Shown here piece by piece: positions 53,032-62,144 of a stretch of DNA of 64,000 nt. The translations under genes and the position numbers were made by a program. Under the pieces are notes generated by a model. It saw only the letters and a list, made by a program, of their open reading frames with translations. It was not told the origin of the DNA and ran no database searches. The stretch spans positions 186,001-250,000 of the forward strand of contig DASWIX010000079.1 in the NCBI GenBank assembly GCA_036397455.1, given 5' to 3'. Each line of letters starts with the position of its first letter. Position 1 is the first letter of the stretch. This DNA is from JADFNB01 sp036397455 (GTDB taxonomy: Bacteria; Gemmatimonadota; Gemmatimonadetes; Gemmatimonadales; GWC2-71-9).

Positions 53032-54573
53032 ATGACGATGTCGAAGCGAGTCGAGCAGGTCACGGATCACGAACCACCGGAACGCGCTGGCGCGGTCGAT
53101 CGGCGCGCGTTCGTCAAGACGGCTGGTGGTGTCGTTGCAACCATCGCGTTCGGGACCGCCTGTGGCGACGACACGCCAAACGGACCCAACGGCGATACGG
53201 GCACGCTCTCCGTGATCATCTCCGGTCTCGCCGGTGCAACCGCGGGATCGGTGACCGTCACGCTACCCGATTCCACCGATCCGGGTATCACGGTCACACT
53301 GCAGGATGCCAACAGCTCCGGCGTCAGCGTCGGAACCGCGACGGGTGTCCCCGTCGGAACGTACCGGATCACCTACGATCCGCCGGCGGGGCACGTGATC
53401 ACGAGCGGCGGCGACTTCCAGGACGTGACCGTCGTCGCCAATCAGGCCGCGAGCGCCGAATTCACCGTGTCGGCGTCGGGCACGCTTGAGGTGGAGGTCA
53501 CGGGAATCGATGCGAGCGCGACGACCGCCGGCACGGTGGAGCTGACCGACACCGACGGAATCCCCACCGGAGTAGCCGTGCCGCTGCCCGCGCCGGCCGC
53601 AGGCGAGAGTCTCGCGTCCGTGAGTCACCCCGCCGGGACGGTTCGCGTCACGGTCATACCACCGCCGGGCCACATTCACGGCGGCGCGGCGTTTCAGGAT
53701 ATCGTCGTGACCGCGGGCGGTACGGTACGCGCGTCGTTCGCGGTGCAGGTCGTTGTCCAGCCGGGCCTCATCTTTGCCTCGGCCTGGGCAACCGCGCTGG
53801 GTACATCGAACGCGGCCCGTCTCGATACGGACAGCGCGACACCGTGGGCCGCGGCGGGCGGCAACGGCGACGCCGAGATTATCGATGCGACCGGACGGGA
53901 TTTCCCGACCGCCAACTGTCTCCGCTCGGCGTACGAGGCGGACGCAACCAATACCAGCGTCAAGGCGTTTTCGATCGCGGCCGACGGCATTCTCCATGAC
54001 AGTCCGTTCTGGCCCGACTTGGCGGTGGGCGGCCACCTCTATCACCGCGCGTATCTCCGCAACGAACTTCCGAATTATGTCGCGGGGTTTGGTGCCAACC
54101 ACCCGTGGAACGGCGAGACGACGTGGAACTGGAAATTCGACAACCGTAATGATGGGATGTTCGAACTGATCTTCAACATCCAGGACAAAACGGTATCGCC
54201 CAACGTCGTGGCAAACTTCGCCTGCCAGACGTTGCTCACCAAGAACACGACGTACCGCTTGGAACACCACGTCGTCCGGATCGCGGATGTCGGGGGCGAG
54301 GAGCACTGCAACATCGACCTGCGCGTCTATGACGCGGCCGGCGTCCTGCTGTTCGACAACGACGATTTCCGAAACCAGCTTGGCGCGAACGAACTCCTCA
54401 GTACGGTCCCGGCGCTGCGCTTCTCGGTCGCACAGTCCAGCAACATGAAGATCGGCTGCAACGGACCGGGCGGGAGTGGGTGGCCGGGACCAAGCGGGAA
54501 CATCTTCTGGGCTGGAGTCGCCGCGTCACTGGCTGACTGGTGCGGCCCCTATGTGCCCGGGGAAAGCGCCTGA
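53032..54573 (+). CDS. Tat-exported lipoprotein with two tandem beta repeats and lyase-like C-terminal domain
   Basis: A 513-residue surface protein. The N-terminus has a Tat-like DRRAFVKTAGG segment followed by a lipobox FGTAC (Cys44), then a GN/P linker. Residues about 57-146 and 150-238 are two copies of one beta-sandwich repeat sharing the pattern GTL-V--G, PP-GH and FQDV-V-A, similar to carboxypeptidase-regulatory/SpaA-type surface domains. The C-terminal part (about 245-505: LIFASAWATALGTSNAARLD, WNGETTWNWKFDNRNDGMFE) has the feel of polysaccharide-lyase jelly rolls, but I cannot confirm a family or catalytic residues. It stands alone between an SGNH hydrolase and a hemolysin III gene. 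Confidence 0.65.
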   Translation: MTMSKRVEQVTDHEPPERAGAVDRRAFVKTAGGVVATIAFGTACGDDTPNGPNGDTGTLSVIISGLAGATAGSVTVTLPDSTDPGITVTLQDANSSGVSVGTATGVPVGTYRITYDPPAGHVITSGGDFQDVTVVANQAASAEFTVSASGTLEVEVTGIDASATTAGTVELTDTDGIPTGVAVPLPAPAAGESLASVSHPAGTVRVTVIPPPGHIHGGAAFQDIVVTAGGTVRASFAVQVVVQPGLIFASAWATALGTSNAARLDTDSATPWAAAGGNGDAEIIDATGRDFPTANCLRSAYEADATNTSVKAFSIAADGILHDSPFWPDLAVGGHLYHRAYLRNELPNYVAGFGANHPWNGETTWNWKFDNRNDGMFELIFNIQDKTVSPNVVANFACQTLLTKNTTYRLEHHVVRIADVGGEEHCNIDLRVYDAAGVLLFDNDDFRNQLGANELLSTVPALRFSVAQSSNMKIGCNGPGGSGWPGPSGNIFWAGVAASLADWCGPYVPGESA

Positions 54574-54622
54574 GTTAGCCGGGCGCCGTTCCCATCGATC
54601 GTCGGCCACGGGCGACGGCGTA

Positions 54623-54639
54623 CCGCCGCGCCTCGGCGG
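54623..54639. terminator. Possible bidirectional hairpin between convergent genes
   Basis: CCGCCG-cgcct-CGGCGG forms a 6-bp G/C stem with a 5-base loop in the 91-bp gap between the convergent Tat-lipoprotein and hemolysin III genes. The position suits a terminator, but there is no T-run in either direction. Confidence 0.3.
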
Positions 54640-54664
54640 CCGCAGCACGATCTTGTGAGCCGTG

Positions 54665-55303
54665 CTACGCCGCGTACCCGATGACGGCGAAGAAGTGGCA
54701 TACCGAGCCGGTCAGCACGCACAGATGCCAAAGGAAATGCGCGTACCGCACACGCTTCATGCCGTAGAACCCCACGCCGCCCGTGTAGGCGAGGCCACCG
54801 GCCGCCAGCCACGTCAGGCCCGCCGGCGCCATGCGCTGCCAAAGCGGCTGCACAGCCACGACCACGAGCCACCCCATCGCCACGTAGACAACGGTGGAGA
54901 CGACCGGGTAGCGCACGCCGCGCAGCACCTTGAAGATGATCCCGACCGCAGCGAGGCCCCATACCGTCCCGAACAGCGACCACCCCCACGCGCCGCGTAA
55001 CACCCCGAGCGTGAACGGCGTGTAGGTGCCGGCGATGAGCAGGAAGATCGCCCCGTGATCGATGACACGGAGTACGTGCTTGGTGCGGGATTCCGGAAAG
55101 GCGTGGTAGAGCGTGGAAGCGAGGTACAATACCGCCATCGATGCGGCAAAGATGCTGACGCCCACGATGTTCGCTGCTCCGTGCGGGATCGCGGCGAGAA
55201 TCAGAAACGGCGCCGCCACCACCGCCGCCACGACGCCCACGCCGTGGCTGACGCTGTTCGCGATTTCCTCGCCTACCGACTGCCGCGATGCGTGCACCGA
55301 CAC
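54665..55303 (-). CDS. Hemolysin III / PAQR-family membrane protein
   Basis: A 212-residue protein with seven membrane segments and the PAQR/HlyIII signature residues: EEIANSVSHGVGVVAAVVAA (Ser-x3-His), LYLASTLYHAFPESRTKHVL, VIDHGAIFLLIAGTYTPFTL, and the final FLWHLCVLTGSVCHFFAVIG with the third metal-binding His. Bacterial homologues (YqfA/TrhA) affect membrane energetics or fluidity. Start GTG 55303. It is divergent from the halogenase-like gene with a gap of about 280 bp in which I see no other gene. Confidence 0.9.
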   Translation of the reverse strand: MSVHASRQSVGEEIANSVSHGVGVVAAVVAAPFLILAAIPHGAANIVGVSIFAASMAVLYLASTLYHAFPESRTKHVLRVIDHGAIFLLIAGTYTPFTLGVLRGAWGWSLFGTVWGLAAVGIIFKVLRGVRYPVVSTVVYVAMGWLVVVAVQPLWQRMAPAGLTWLAAGGLAYTGGVGFYGMKRVRYAHFLWHLCVLTGSVCHFFAVIGYAA

Positions 55304-55583
55304 CCCGCTGACCTGTGGCTCGCACGGACCATTCTCCCGTGGGATTCACTCAATCTAACGCACCGCCGGACCGTGAACCGCCTTCATCTCGCCGCGCTGG
55401 TTGAACGCGGTGCCGCCGCACGATCACGATGCCTGGTCGATCACGCCGGCGCCACCCGAGGGCGGCCCCAGACCGGGGCCGCCCGACGCCTATTGCGGAA
55501 TCGCGATCGGCATGGAAATTGCTGCCATTGGCGTGGCGCCCCGGCTGCGGGGTCGGATCGAGTGGACTTGTTGGAGTCACGAC

Positions 55584-56939
55584 ATGCACAGCGAAGAAGC
55601 CGATTTCGACGTCGGGATCATCGGAGGCGGACCCGCAGGCGCGAGCATGGCGGCCTACTTGGCCAAGGCGGGTGCCAAATGCGTCGTCTTCGAGCGTGAC
55701 CTCTTCCCGCGGCCCCATGTAGGCGAGTCCCTGGTTCCCTCCTCGACGCGGGTCTTCAAGGATCTGGATTTTCTCGCGGTCATGGAGCGGGAGAGGTTCC
55801 CGCACAAGTTCGGCGCGGTGTGGACGGCCGCGGGTGGGCGCCGTGAATTCGACCACGATTGGCTGGGTATGGCGCCCGACGTGCGCGCCGATATCCGGTT
55901 CGAGGAACGCGACCAGCCGGGCGTGGATCAGAACTACACGTACCACGTCGATCGCGGCAAGTTCGACAACCTGCTGCTGCAACACGCCAACGGATTCGGA
56001 GCCGAGGTCTTCCAAGGCGTCGCCGTACGCGACGTGCGACTGGAGGCGGGCGAGCTGCCGCAAATCTGTTTCGCGTTGGGCCAGCGCCAGGTCCACTGCA
56101 AGGTCCGGGTGGTCGTCGACTGCAGCGGGCGCCGCACCTTCCTGGGCAATCGACTGAAACTCCGAATCAAGGATCCGGTCTTCGATCAGTACGCGATCCA
56201 CGCGTGGTTCGAAGGGTACGACCGCACGGCCGCCATGAAGAAAGGGTCCGGGAAGGGCGACTATATCTACGTGCACTTCCTGCCGATCACGAACAGCTGG
56301 ATCTGGCAGATCCCGATCACCGATTCGGTGACGAGCATCGGCGTCGTCACCCAGCGGAAGCACTTCGCCAAGCGGCGCGAGGCGCGCGAAGGGTTCTTCT
56401 GGGAGAGCATCGCCAGCCGACCCGAGCTGCACGATGCCCTCCGCAAGGCCGAACAGGTTCGGCCCTTCACCGAAGAGGGCGACTACAGCTACGCCATGCA
56501 GCAGATCACGGGCGACGCCTGGTTGATGGTCGGCGACTCCGGGCGCTTCGTCGACCCCATCTTCTCCACTGGCGTCAGCATCGCGCTCAACAGCTCCCGC
56601 TTCGCGCATAAGGATATCCTGCGCGCACTCGAGACGGGCGACACCAGCCGGACCTCGTTCCGCGAGTACGAGGGAACGCTACGGCGTGGCACCAGGAACT
56701 GGTACAACTTCATTTCGGTCTACTACCGCCTGAACGTGCTGTTCACGGCGTTCATCACCGACCCGCGTTATCGGCTGGACGTGCTCAAACTGTTACAGGG
56801 CGACGTCTACGAGGAGCAGGAACCGGAAGTGCTCGCGCGGATGCGGGAAATCGTGACCACGGTCGAGAACACACCCAGTCACCCGTGGCATCAGCTTCTG
56901 GGCGACATGACGGCGAACGCGTTCAATCCGGCCTTCTGA
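55584..56939 (+). CDS. Flavin-dependent halogenase-like oxidoreductase (carrier-bound substrate class)
   Basis: A 451-residue FAD enzyme. The dinucleotide fold is VGIIGGGPAGASMAAYLAKA. FPRPHVGESLVPSSTRVF is the FAD-halogenase GExLVP segment. FPHKFGAVW contains a lysine at the place of the halogenase catalytic Lys. WIWQIP matches the halogenase WxWxIP motif that blocks monooxygenation, and VGDSGRFVDPIFSTGVSIAL is the second FAD motif. The overall form resembles PltA/CmlS-type enzymes acting on carrier-protein-bound substrates; an acyl carrier protein lies 3 kb downstream. A reductase partner is not in the window. ATG 55584 follows GGAG by about 8 nt; the upstream extension is not conserved-looking. 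Confidence 0.8.
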   Translation: MHSEEADFDVGIIGGGPAGASMAAYLAKAGAKCVVFERDLFPRPHVGESLVPSSTRVFKDLDFLAVMERERFPHKFGAVWTAAGGRREFDHDWLGMAPDVRADIRFEERDQPGVDQNYTYHVDRGKFDNLLLQHANGFGAEVFQGVAVRDVRLEAGELPQICFALGQRQVHCKVRVVVDCSGRRTFLGNRLKLRIKDPVFDQYAIHAWFEGYDRTAAMKKGSGKGDYIYVHFLPITNSWIWQIPITDSVTSIGVVTQRKHFAKRREAREGFFWESIASRPELHDALRKAEQVRPFTEEGDYSYAMQQITGDAWLMVGDSGRFVDPIFSTGVSIALNSSRFAHKDILRALETGDTSRTSFREYEGTLRRGTRNWYNFISVYYRLNVLFTAFITDPRYRLDVLKLLQGDVYEEQEPEVLARMREIVTTVENTPSHPWHQLLGDMTANAFNPAF

Positions 56940-57212
56940 CCGGCCCGCGCAGGATCGAGGAATTCCACGAGATCCAGTCTGGCGGCCGCGTAGCCCGCCG
57001 CCCCGCTCGGCATCGTCGCGCGTCCGCAACATCGGGGTGGCTTGGGTGGCCGCAATCGCATAGGGGACAACCGGACGAGTGTCGTCCTCTTGCGGGCATG
57101 GGTCTTGAGGGGATTGTGCGGCCGTCACAGCAGCAGCCGGATCCGCCTCGGAAGGTAGCGAGCCCGATGCGCGTGGTCCACATCCTCGCACGGCAAATCC
57201 CGACCGGAGACT

Positions 57213-60008
57213 ATGCCAGCCCCTGACACACCAGAAACCGCACCCGGACTCGAGGGAGTCACAGCCCGTTCGGTCCGCCTTCTCCCATGGCAACGCGCGC
57301 TCGCAATCTGCCTGGTGCTCGGGGGCAGCGCGGCAATCCTCGTTGCCGCCGCCGGCGACGTAATCGGCCTCGGCGGCAGTCCGGGCATCGGCACATTCCA
57401 GGTGATGCTCGGGCTGCTGGGGCTTGCGGTGGTGTGGCAGGGGCTCGCCTTCCCCTCGGCGCCGGAAGAGGTGGTCGGGCACTGGCAATCGCTCCTGCTG
57501 CGAATCGATGCCGGCCGGATGCGCCGCTTCGCCGTCATCTTCACGCAACTCGTGCTGCTGGTCGTGGCGGTCCGAGTCTTCCAAATCGAGAGTCCGGCAT
57601 TCTATCAGCAGATCATCCCGCTCGCCGCCTTCGGTTTCATCGTTCACCATCTGCTGCCGCAGCGCCACCGGCTGCCGTTCTTCGCCGCCCTGTCGATGGG
57701 CGGGGTGCTCATCGTCGCCGGGACGGCCAACACCCTCTGGATACTCGGCCTCGCGATCGTGCTCATCGCCATCTGCCATCTCCCCATCCCGTTCTCGCTC
57801 CGCCTTGCGGGACTGGTGGTGATCGGCGTAACGCTGGGCCTTATGCGTTCCGGCGTGATCCTGACGCCGTGGTCGACGGCCGTATGGCCCATCCTGGCGT
57901 CGCTCATGATGTTCCGCCTCGTGCTCTACGTGTACCACATCCGGCACACCGCGGAAAAGCCGGCGCTCGCCTGGACGCTGTCGTATTTCTTCCTCCTACC
58001 CAACGTGGTCTTCCCGCTCTTTCCGGTCGTCGATTTCAGCACGTTCCGCCGCACCTACTACGACCACGACCCGTATCTGATCTACCAGCGTGGGTTCGAC
58101 TGGATTCTGCGTGGTTGTACGCACCTGCTGCTCTACCGCGTGATCTACCAGTATTTCACGATCGCGCCGGAGGACGTCGAAACGCTCGGACAGCTCGTCC
58201 ACTACATGGTCACGACGTTTCTGCTGTATTTGAAGGTCTCCGGACAGTTTCACGTCATCGTGGGTCTGCTGCACCTGTTCGGATTCCGATTACCCGAAAC
58301 CAACCACCTGTACTACCTGGCCTCGAGCTTCTCGGATGCGTGGCGCCGGATCAACATCTATTGGAAAGACTTCATGACGAAGGTGGTGTTCTACCCCACG
58401 TATCTGCGCTTGAAGGGCAGGGGCGATCGCGTGGCATTGGTCGGGGCGACGACGGCGGTGTTCGCCGTCACGTGGTTCCTCCACGCGTACCAATGGTATT
58501 GGCTGCTGGGCAGCTGGCTCATCGCGTCCACGGACATCATGTTCTGGGTGGTGTTGGGGGCCTTCCTCGCCATCAACGCGCTACGGGAGTCCAAACGGGG
58601 ACGCACGAGGATCATCGGGACGTGGTCCGGCACGCCGCGTGAGGTGATCGCGCTGGGGCTCCGAACGACCTTGACGTTCCTCACTATCGCGCTCCTCTGG
58701 TCGTTGTGGAACAGCGCGACGCTTGGCGACTGGTTCAACTTGCTGACCGTCCGCATCGGAGGCCCGGGTGATTTCGCGCTCCTCGCGGCGGTCGTGGTGC
58801 TGATCGGCGGAGCGGCGGTACACGCCGCGCGCCGCGGGCGCGCGCCCGGAGCCACCGAGCGCGCCTGGGCGGCGGGGAACGCACCGGCGATGCGTGCCTG
58901 GCCGTCGGTCGGCGGGCTCGCCGCGCTGTGCCTCGCGGGGATCCCCGGCATCGGCCCCTTCGCTGGTCCGGAGGCGGAACGGTTCTTGAGCATGCTGCGT
59001 GCACCGGAGCTCAGCACGCGGGACGTCGCCCTCATGGAGCGCGGCTATTACGAAAACCTCAACGGCGTCGTCGTGCGGAACAGCGAACTCTGGGAGTTGT
59101 ACGCGCAGCGGGCGGCCCGGGGCGCGACCATCTGGACCACCGACCTCGTGCGCCAGCGCGACGACTTCCTCGGCACGGAGCTGCGTCCGCTGCATACGGA
59201 GTTCCAGCCCGGCATCGTCTTCAGTACCAACCGATGGGGCATGCGGGACAAGGACTACGAGCCGGCGCGACCGGCCAATGCCTACCGAATCGCGTTGCTG
59301 GGCGCGTCCCATGTGGCCGGCGACGGCGTGAGTGACGGTCAGACCTTCGAGACACTCGTCGAGAACCGGCTGAACCAGGAGTACGGCCCCCGCGTCGGAC
59401 GCCTGTTTGAGATCCTCAACTTCGGTGTCGGGGCGTACAGCATCCCGCAGCAACTCTTGACACTCGACCGCGTGTTCTCGTTCGACCCCGATGCCCTGTA
59501 CTTCGTCGCGACGCCCGGCGACGGCGACCAGGCGGCGCTCCACCTCGTGAAGCAGATCAGGCGGGACGTTCGCCCGCCGTTCCCCTACCTCGACAGCCTG
59601 CTCACCGGTTCCGGAGTGACGCCCCACATGGCGGAGACCGAAGCGCTGCAACGCCTCGCGCCATACCAGGACGACATCGTCCGCTGGGGGCTGTCCGCGC
59701 TGGCCGCCGCATGCGCCGCGCGAGACGTGAAGGCCGTGTGGGTCTACCTGTACCTGCCCGAAAGCCGGGACGACGCGGCCGACGCGGCGCGGCTCGAGAC
59801 GATGGCCCGCGCGGCGGGATTCACCACGCTCAACCTGCGCGACGTCTACGGCGACGGAGACCTCTCCGCGTTCTGGGCGTCACCCTTCGACCACCACCCG
59901 AACGCGCGGGGCCACCAGGTGATCGCCGAGCGATTGTTCGCCGAGCTCACCGCGCGCGACAACCTGGACCTGCCGGTAGGCGCGGTCCCGGAGACACCCA
60001 CTCGATGA
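57213..60008 (+). CDS. MBOAT O-acyltransferase fused to SGNH-like domain
   Basis: A 931-residue protein. Residues about 28-560 contain some twelve membrane segments of the MBOAT/DltB/AlgI type, with SFSDAWRRINIYWKDFMTK and the probable catalytic histidine in VTWFLHAYQWYW. Residues about 600-925 are an extracytoplasmic SGNH-type domain of the DltD/AlgX kind: STNRWGMRDKDYE, LLGASHVAGDGV (block I with Ser, but Asp of GDS replaced by Ala) and SPFDHHPNARGHQVIAE with the Asp-x-His pair. It probably transfers an acyl group from the adjacent ACP across the membrane. It overlaps the ACP gene (ATGA). No promoter is clear in the 273-bp gap before it. Confidence 0.82.
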   Translation: MPAPDTPETAPGLEGVTARSVRLLPWQRALAICLVLGGSAAILVAAAGDVIGLGGSPGIGTFQVMLGLLGLAVVWQGLAFPSAPEEVVGHWQSLLLRIDAGRMRRFAVIFTQLVLLVVAVRVFQIESPAFYQQIIPLAAFGFIVHHLLPQRHRLPFFAALSMGGVLIVAGTANTLWILGLAIVLIAICHLPIPFSLRLAGLVVIGVTLGLMRSGVILTPWSTAVWPILASLMMFRLVLYVYHIRHTAEKPALAWTLSYFFLLPNVVFPLFPVVDFSTFRRTYYDHDPYLIYQRGFDWILRGCTHLLLYRVIYQYFTIAPEDVETLGQLVHYMVTTFLLYLKVSGQFHVIVGLLHLFGFRLPETNHLYYLASSFSDAWRRINIYWKDFMTKVVFYPTYLRLKGRGDRVALVGATTAVFAVTWFLHAYQWYWLLGSWLIASTDIMFWVVLGAFLAINALRESKRGRTRIIGTWSGTPREVIALGLRTTLTFLTIALLWSLWNSATLGDWFNLLTVRIGGPGDFALLAAVVVLIGGAAVHAARRGRAPGATERAWAAGNAPAMRAWPSVGGLAALCLAGIPGIGPFAGPEAERFLSMLRAPELSTRDVALMERGYYENLNGVVVRNSELWELYAQRAARGATIWTTDLVRQRDDFLGTELRPLHTEFQPGIVFSTNRWGMRDKDYEPARPANAYRIALLGASHVAGDGVSDGQTFETLVENRLNQEYGPRVGRLFEILNFGVGAYSIPQQLLTLDRVFSFDPDALYFVATPGDGDQAALHLVKQIRRDVRPPFPYLDSLLTGSGVTPHMAETEALQRLAPYQDDIVRWGLSALAAACAARDVKAVWVYLYLPESRDDAADAARLETMARAAGFTTLNLRDVYGDGDLSAFWASPFDHHPNARGHQVIAERLFAELTARDNLDLPVGAVPETPTR

Positions 60009-60259
60009 CCACCGACCAGATCATGCAGACCGTGCGGAACTACGTCGCGCAGGAGTTCCTCCGGCCCGAAGACCGCGCTGGCCTGGCAGCGGATACGCCA
60101 CTCGTCACCGGCGGCATCCTCGATTCGCTCGCCTCGCTGAACCTGGTGGGGTTCCTCGAGAACGAATACGGGATCGAGATTCCGGCGCACGAGGTGACCA
60201 TCGACAACCTCGACACCCTGGCGACTATCGTGGCGCTGGTCGAATCCAAGCGGCCATGA
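60005..60259 (+). CDS. Acyl carrier protein (DltC-like)
   Basis: An 84-residue stand-alone carrier protein. The phosphopantetheine serine is Ser41 in TGGILDSLASLNLVGFLE. The four-helix pattern and the C-terminal EVTIDNLDTLATIVALVE fit acyl/peptidyl carrier proteins, especially those in the GxLDSL class paired with adenylating enzymes. It overlaps both the MBOAT-SGNH gene and the ligase gene by 4 bp, so the three are made together. A phosphopantetheinyl transferase is not in the window. Confidence 0.9.
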   Translation: MTTDQIMQTVRNYVAQEFLRPEDRAGLAADTPLVTGGILDSLASLNLVGFLENEYGIEIPAHEVTIDNLDTLATIVALVESKRP

Positions 60260-61974
60260 GCCGCCAACCGACGGGAGCCACCGTGACCCCGCAACGCGGC
60301 GATTCGCTCCAAACCCGGTTCATGAAACAACTGGCCGACCGGCCCGGCCCGGCGGTCGCGTTCATGTCAGGAAGAGGCGAGTTGTCCTGGCGCACCCGCG
60401 AGGAGTTCTTCGCGCAGGCGTCCGGATCGGCACGGGTGCTTCAGGAACAAGGGCTGCGCCCGGGTGACGCATGCCTACTCGTGCTCCACAGCGATGAAAC
60501 TTGCGCCACCGCGCTCGCGGCGACACTGCTGGCCGGCGCTCTTCCGCTCCTGATCGCGCCGCCGACGCTCCAGGGGACACGCACGAGTCTCACGGATATC
60601 CTGGTGCGCACCGCGCGACGGACCCGCGCGCGCATGGCGGTGCTGGACGAGTCCATTCCGGCAATGCACGACGGCCTGCCGGGCGCGTCGGCGCGGATCG
60701 TGCCGGGACGAACGATCCTTCAGGCGAAACCGGCGGACATTGCGCCCGTGCTCCCCGCGTCGGACTCGCTCGCGGCACTGCAACTCACGTCCGGCACGAC
60801 CGGATTCCCACGCGTCTGTGTTTGGAAGCAGCGGGGCGTGCTGGCTGCGCTCGACGGCATGGCGGAGGCGATGGGGCTCAGGGATGACGACGTGTGCTTC
60901 AACTGGACGCCGCTGTATCACGACATGGGATTGGTGAACAACTTCCTCTTGTGCATGGTGACCGGCGTCCCGATGGTGATGCTGATGCCGCAAGACTTCG
61001 TCAAGCGGCCGGCGCTCTGGCTTCAGGGACTCCACGCATCCGGCGCCACCACCACCTGGTCACCGAACTTCGGATACGCGCTCGCCGCCAAAGTGGTCAA
61101 GGATGAGGAACTGGAGGGTGTGCGATTGGACGGCGTGCGCACGTTCTGGAACGCCGCCGAGCGGATTCACCTGGAGACCGTGCTGGCGTTCCGCGACCGC
61201 TTCATCGCGCACGGGCTCCGTCCGGGCGCGTTGAAGACGAACTTCGGCTGCGCCGAGAATGTCGGTGGCGCAACGTTCACCGAGCTAGACGGCGAGATCC
61301 GTTATGAGGTGGTCGACCGGGAGGCGATGCAGCGGCGTCGGATGGCGATCCCCCTGGCGGCCGGAACGGACACCACGGACGCGGTTACGTTGGTCGGTGC
61401 CGGTCAGGCGGCGCCCGGATTATCGATCGCCATCCTATCCCGCACCGGCAAAGAGCTGGGCGACGGACATGTCGGCGAGGTCGCATTGAAGACCCCGTCG
61501 CGTATGGTGGGATATCTCAAGGACGCCGCCGCGACGCGCCGGGCTGTCTACGGGCCGTATCTCCGCACCGGCGACATGGGCTACCGCCGGGACGGCGAGC
61601 TGTACTGGGTGGGGCGCGTGCGCGAACGGATCACGGTTCGGGGCAAGAAGATAGACCCGAGCGATCTCGAGCCGACGCTGTTCAAGATCCCCGAGCTCCG
61701 ACCGGGCTGCTTCGCCGCGTTCGGAGTGGACAATACAGAGCAAGGGACGCAGCACATCGTGGTGGTGAGCGAGCTCAGGGACGCAACCGCCGTGAACGCC
61801 GACGACGTGCGCCGCCGCGTGCGCGCGATGGTCACGCTGGACCTCGCGGTGCCGGTCGGGGATGTCGTGCTGGTACCCAAGGGCACCCTGACCAAGACGT
61901 CGAGCGGCAAACGACGCCACCGGCACTTCCGCAACCTCTACGTCGATGGACAGCTGGACGCGCTGGCGGTCTAG
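60256..61974 (+). CDS. AMP-dependent acyl ligase (fatty-acyl-AMP-ligase-like)
   Basis: A 572-residue adenylate-forming enzyme that would activate a carboxylic acid and load the adjacent ACP. LQLTSGTTGFPRVCV is the A3 nucleotide loop, FNWTPLYHDMGLVNNFLLCM and FVKRPALWLQGL are typical of FAALs, and YLRTGDMGY, VGRVRERITVRGKKIDPSDL and the C-terminal KTSSGKRRHRHF provide the hinge and catalytic lysine. The FAAL-type PLYHDMG pattern argues for acyl-AMP transfer to ACP rather than to CoA. It overlaps the ACP gene (ATGA). Substrate unknown. Confidence 0.88.
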   Translation: MSRQPTGATVTPQRGDSLQTRFMKQLADRPGPAVAFMSGRGELSWRTREEFFAQASGSARVLQEQGLRPGDACLLVLHSDETCATALAATLLAGALPLLIAPPTLQGTRTSLTDILVRTARRTRARMAVLDESIPAMHDGLPGASARIVPGRTILQAKPADIAPVLPASDSLAALQLTSGTTGFPRVCVWKQRGVLAALDGMAEAMGLRDDDVCFNWTPLYHDMGLVNNFLLCMVTGVPMVMLMPQDFVKRPALWLQGLHASGATTTWSPNFGYALAAKVVKDEELEGVRLDGVRTFWNAAERIHLETVLAFRDRFIAHGLRPGALKTNFGCAENVGGATFTELDGEIRYEVVDREAMQRRRMAIPLAAGTDTTDAVTLVGAGQAAPGLSIAILSRTGKELGDGHVGEVALKTPSRMVGYLKDAAATRRAVYGPYLRTGDMGYRRDGELYWVGRVRERITVRGKKIDPSDLEPTLFKIPELRPGCFAAFGVDNTEQGTQHIVVVSELRDATAVNADDVRRRVRAMVTLDLAVPVGDVVLVPKGTLTKTSSGKRRHRHFRNLYVDGQLDALAV

Positions 61975-62144
61975 TCGGCGTCACCTCCCGGCACGACGAG
62001 GGCCATCGCGAGCCCGGCACCCCGCAACACGTCGACCATACGTTGAGTGCCTTGAGGGCTCGGATTGTATGCCTGCCCCCGCCGATCGGCCTACTTCACG
62101 TCCGCGGTTTCCGTTATCTTCGGGCGTTCAACTTCACCGAGTGA

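Noticed and set aside
52981..53040. Exosortase/PEP-CTERM association of the surface cluster
   Set aside because: No PEP-CTERM tail or exosortase gene was found near the VanZ, ligase or lipoprotein genes.
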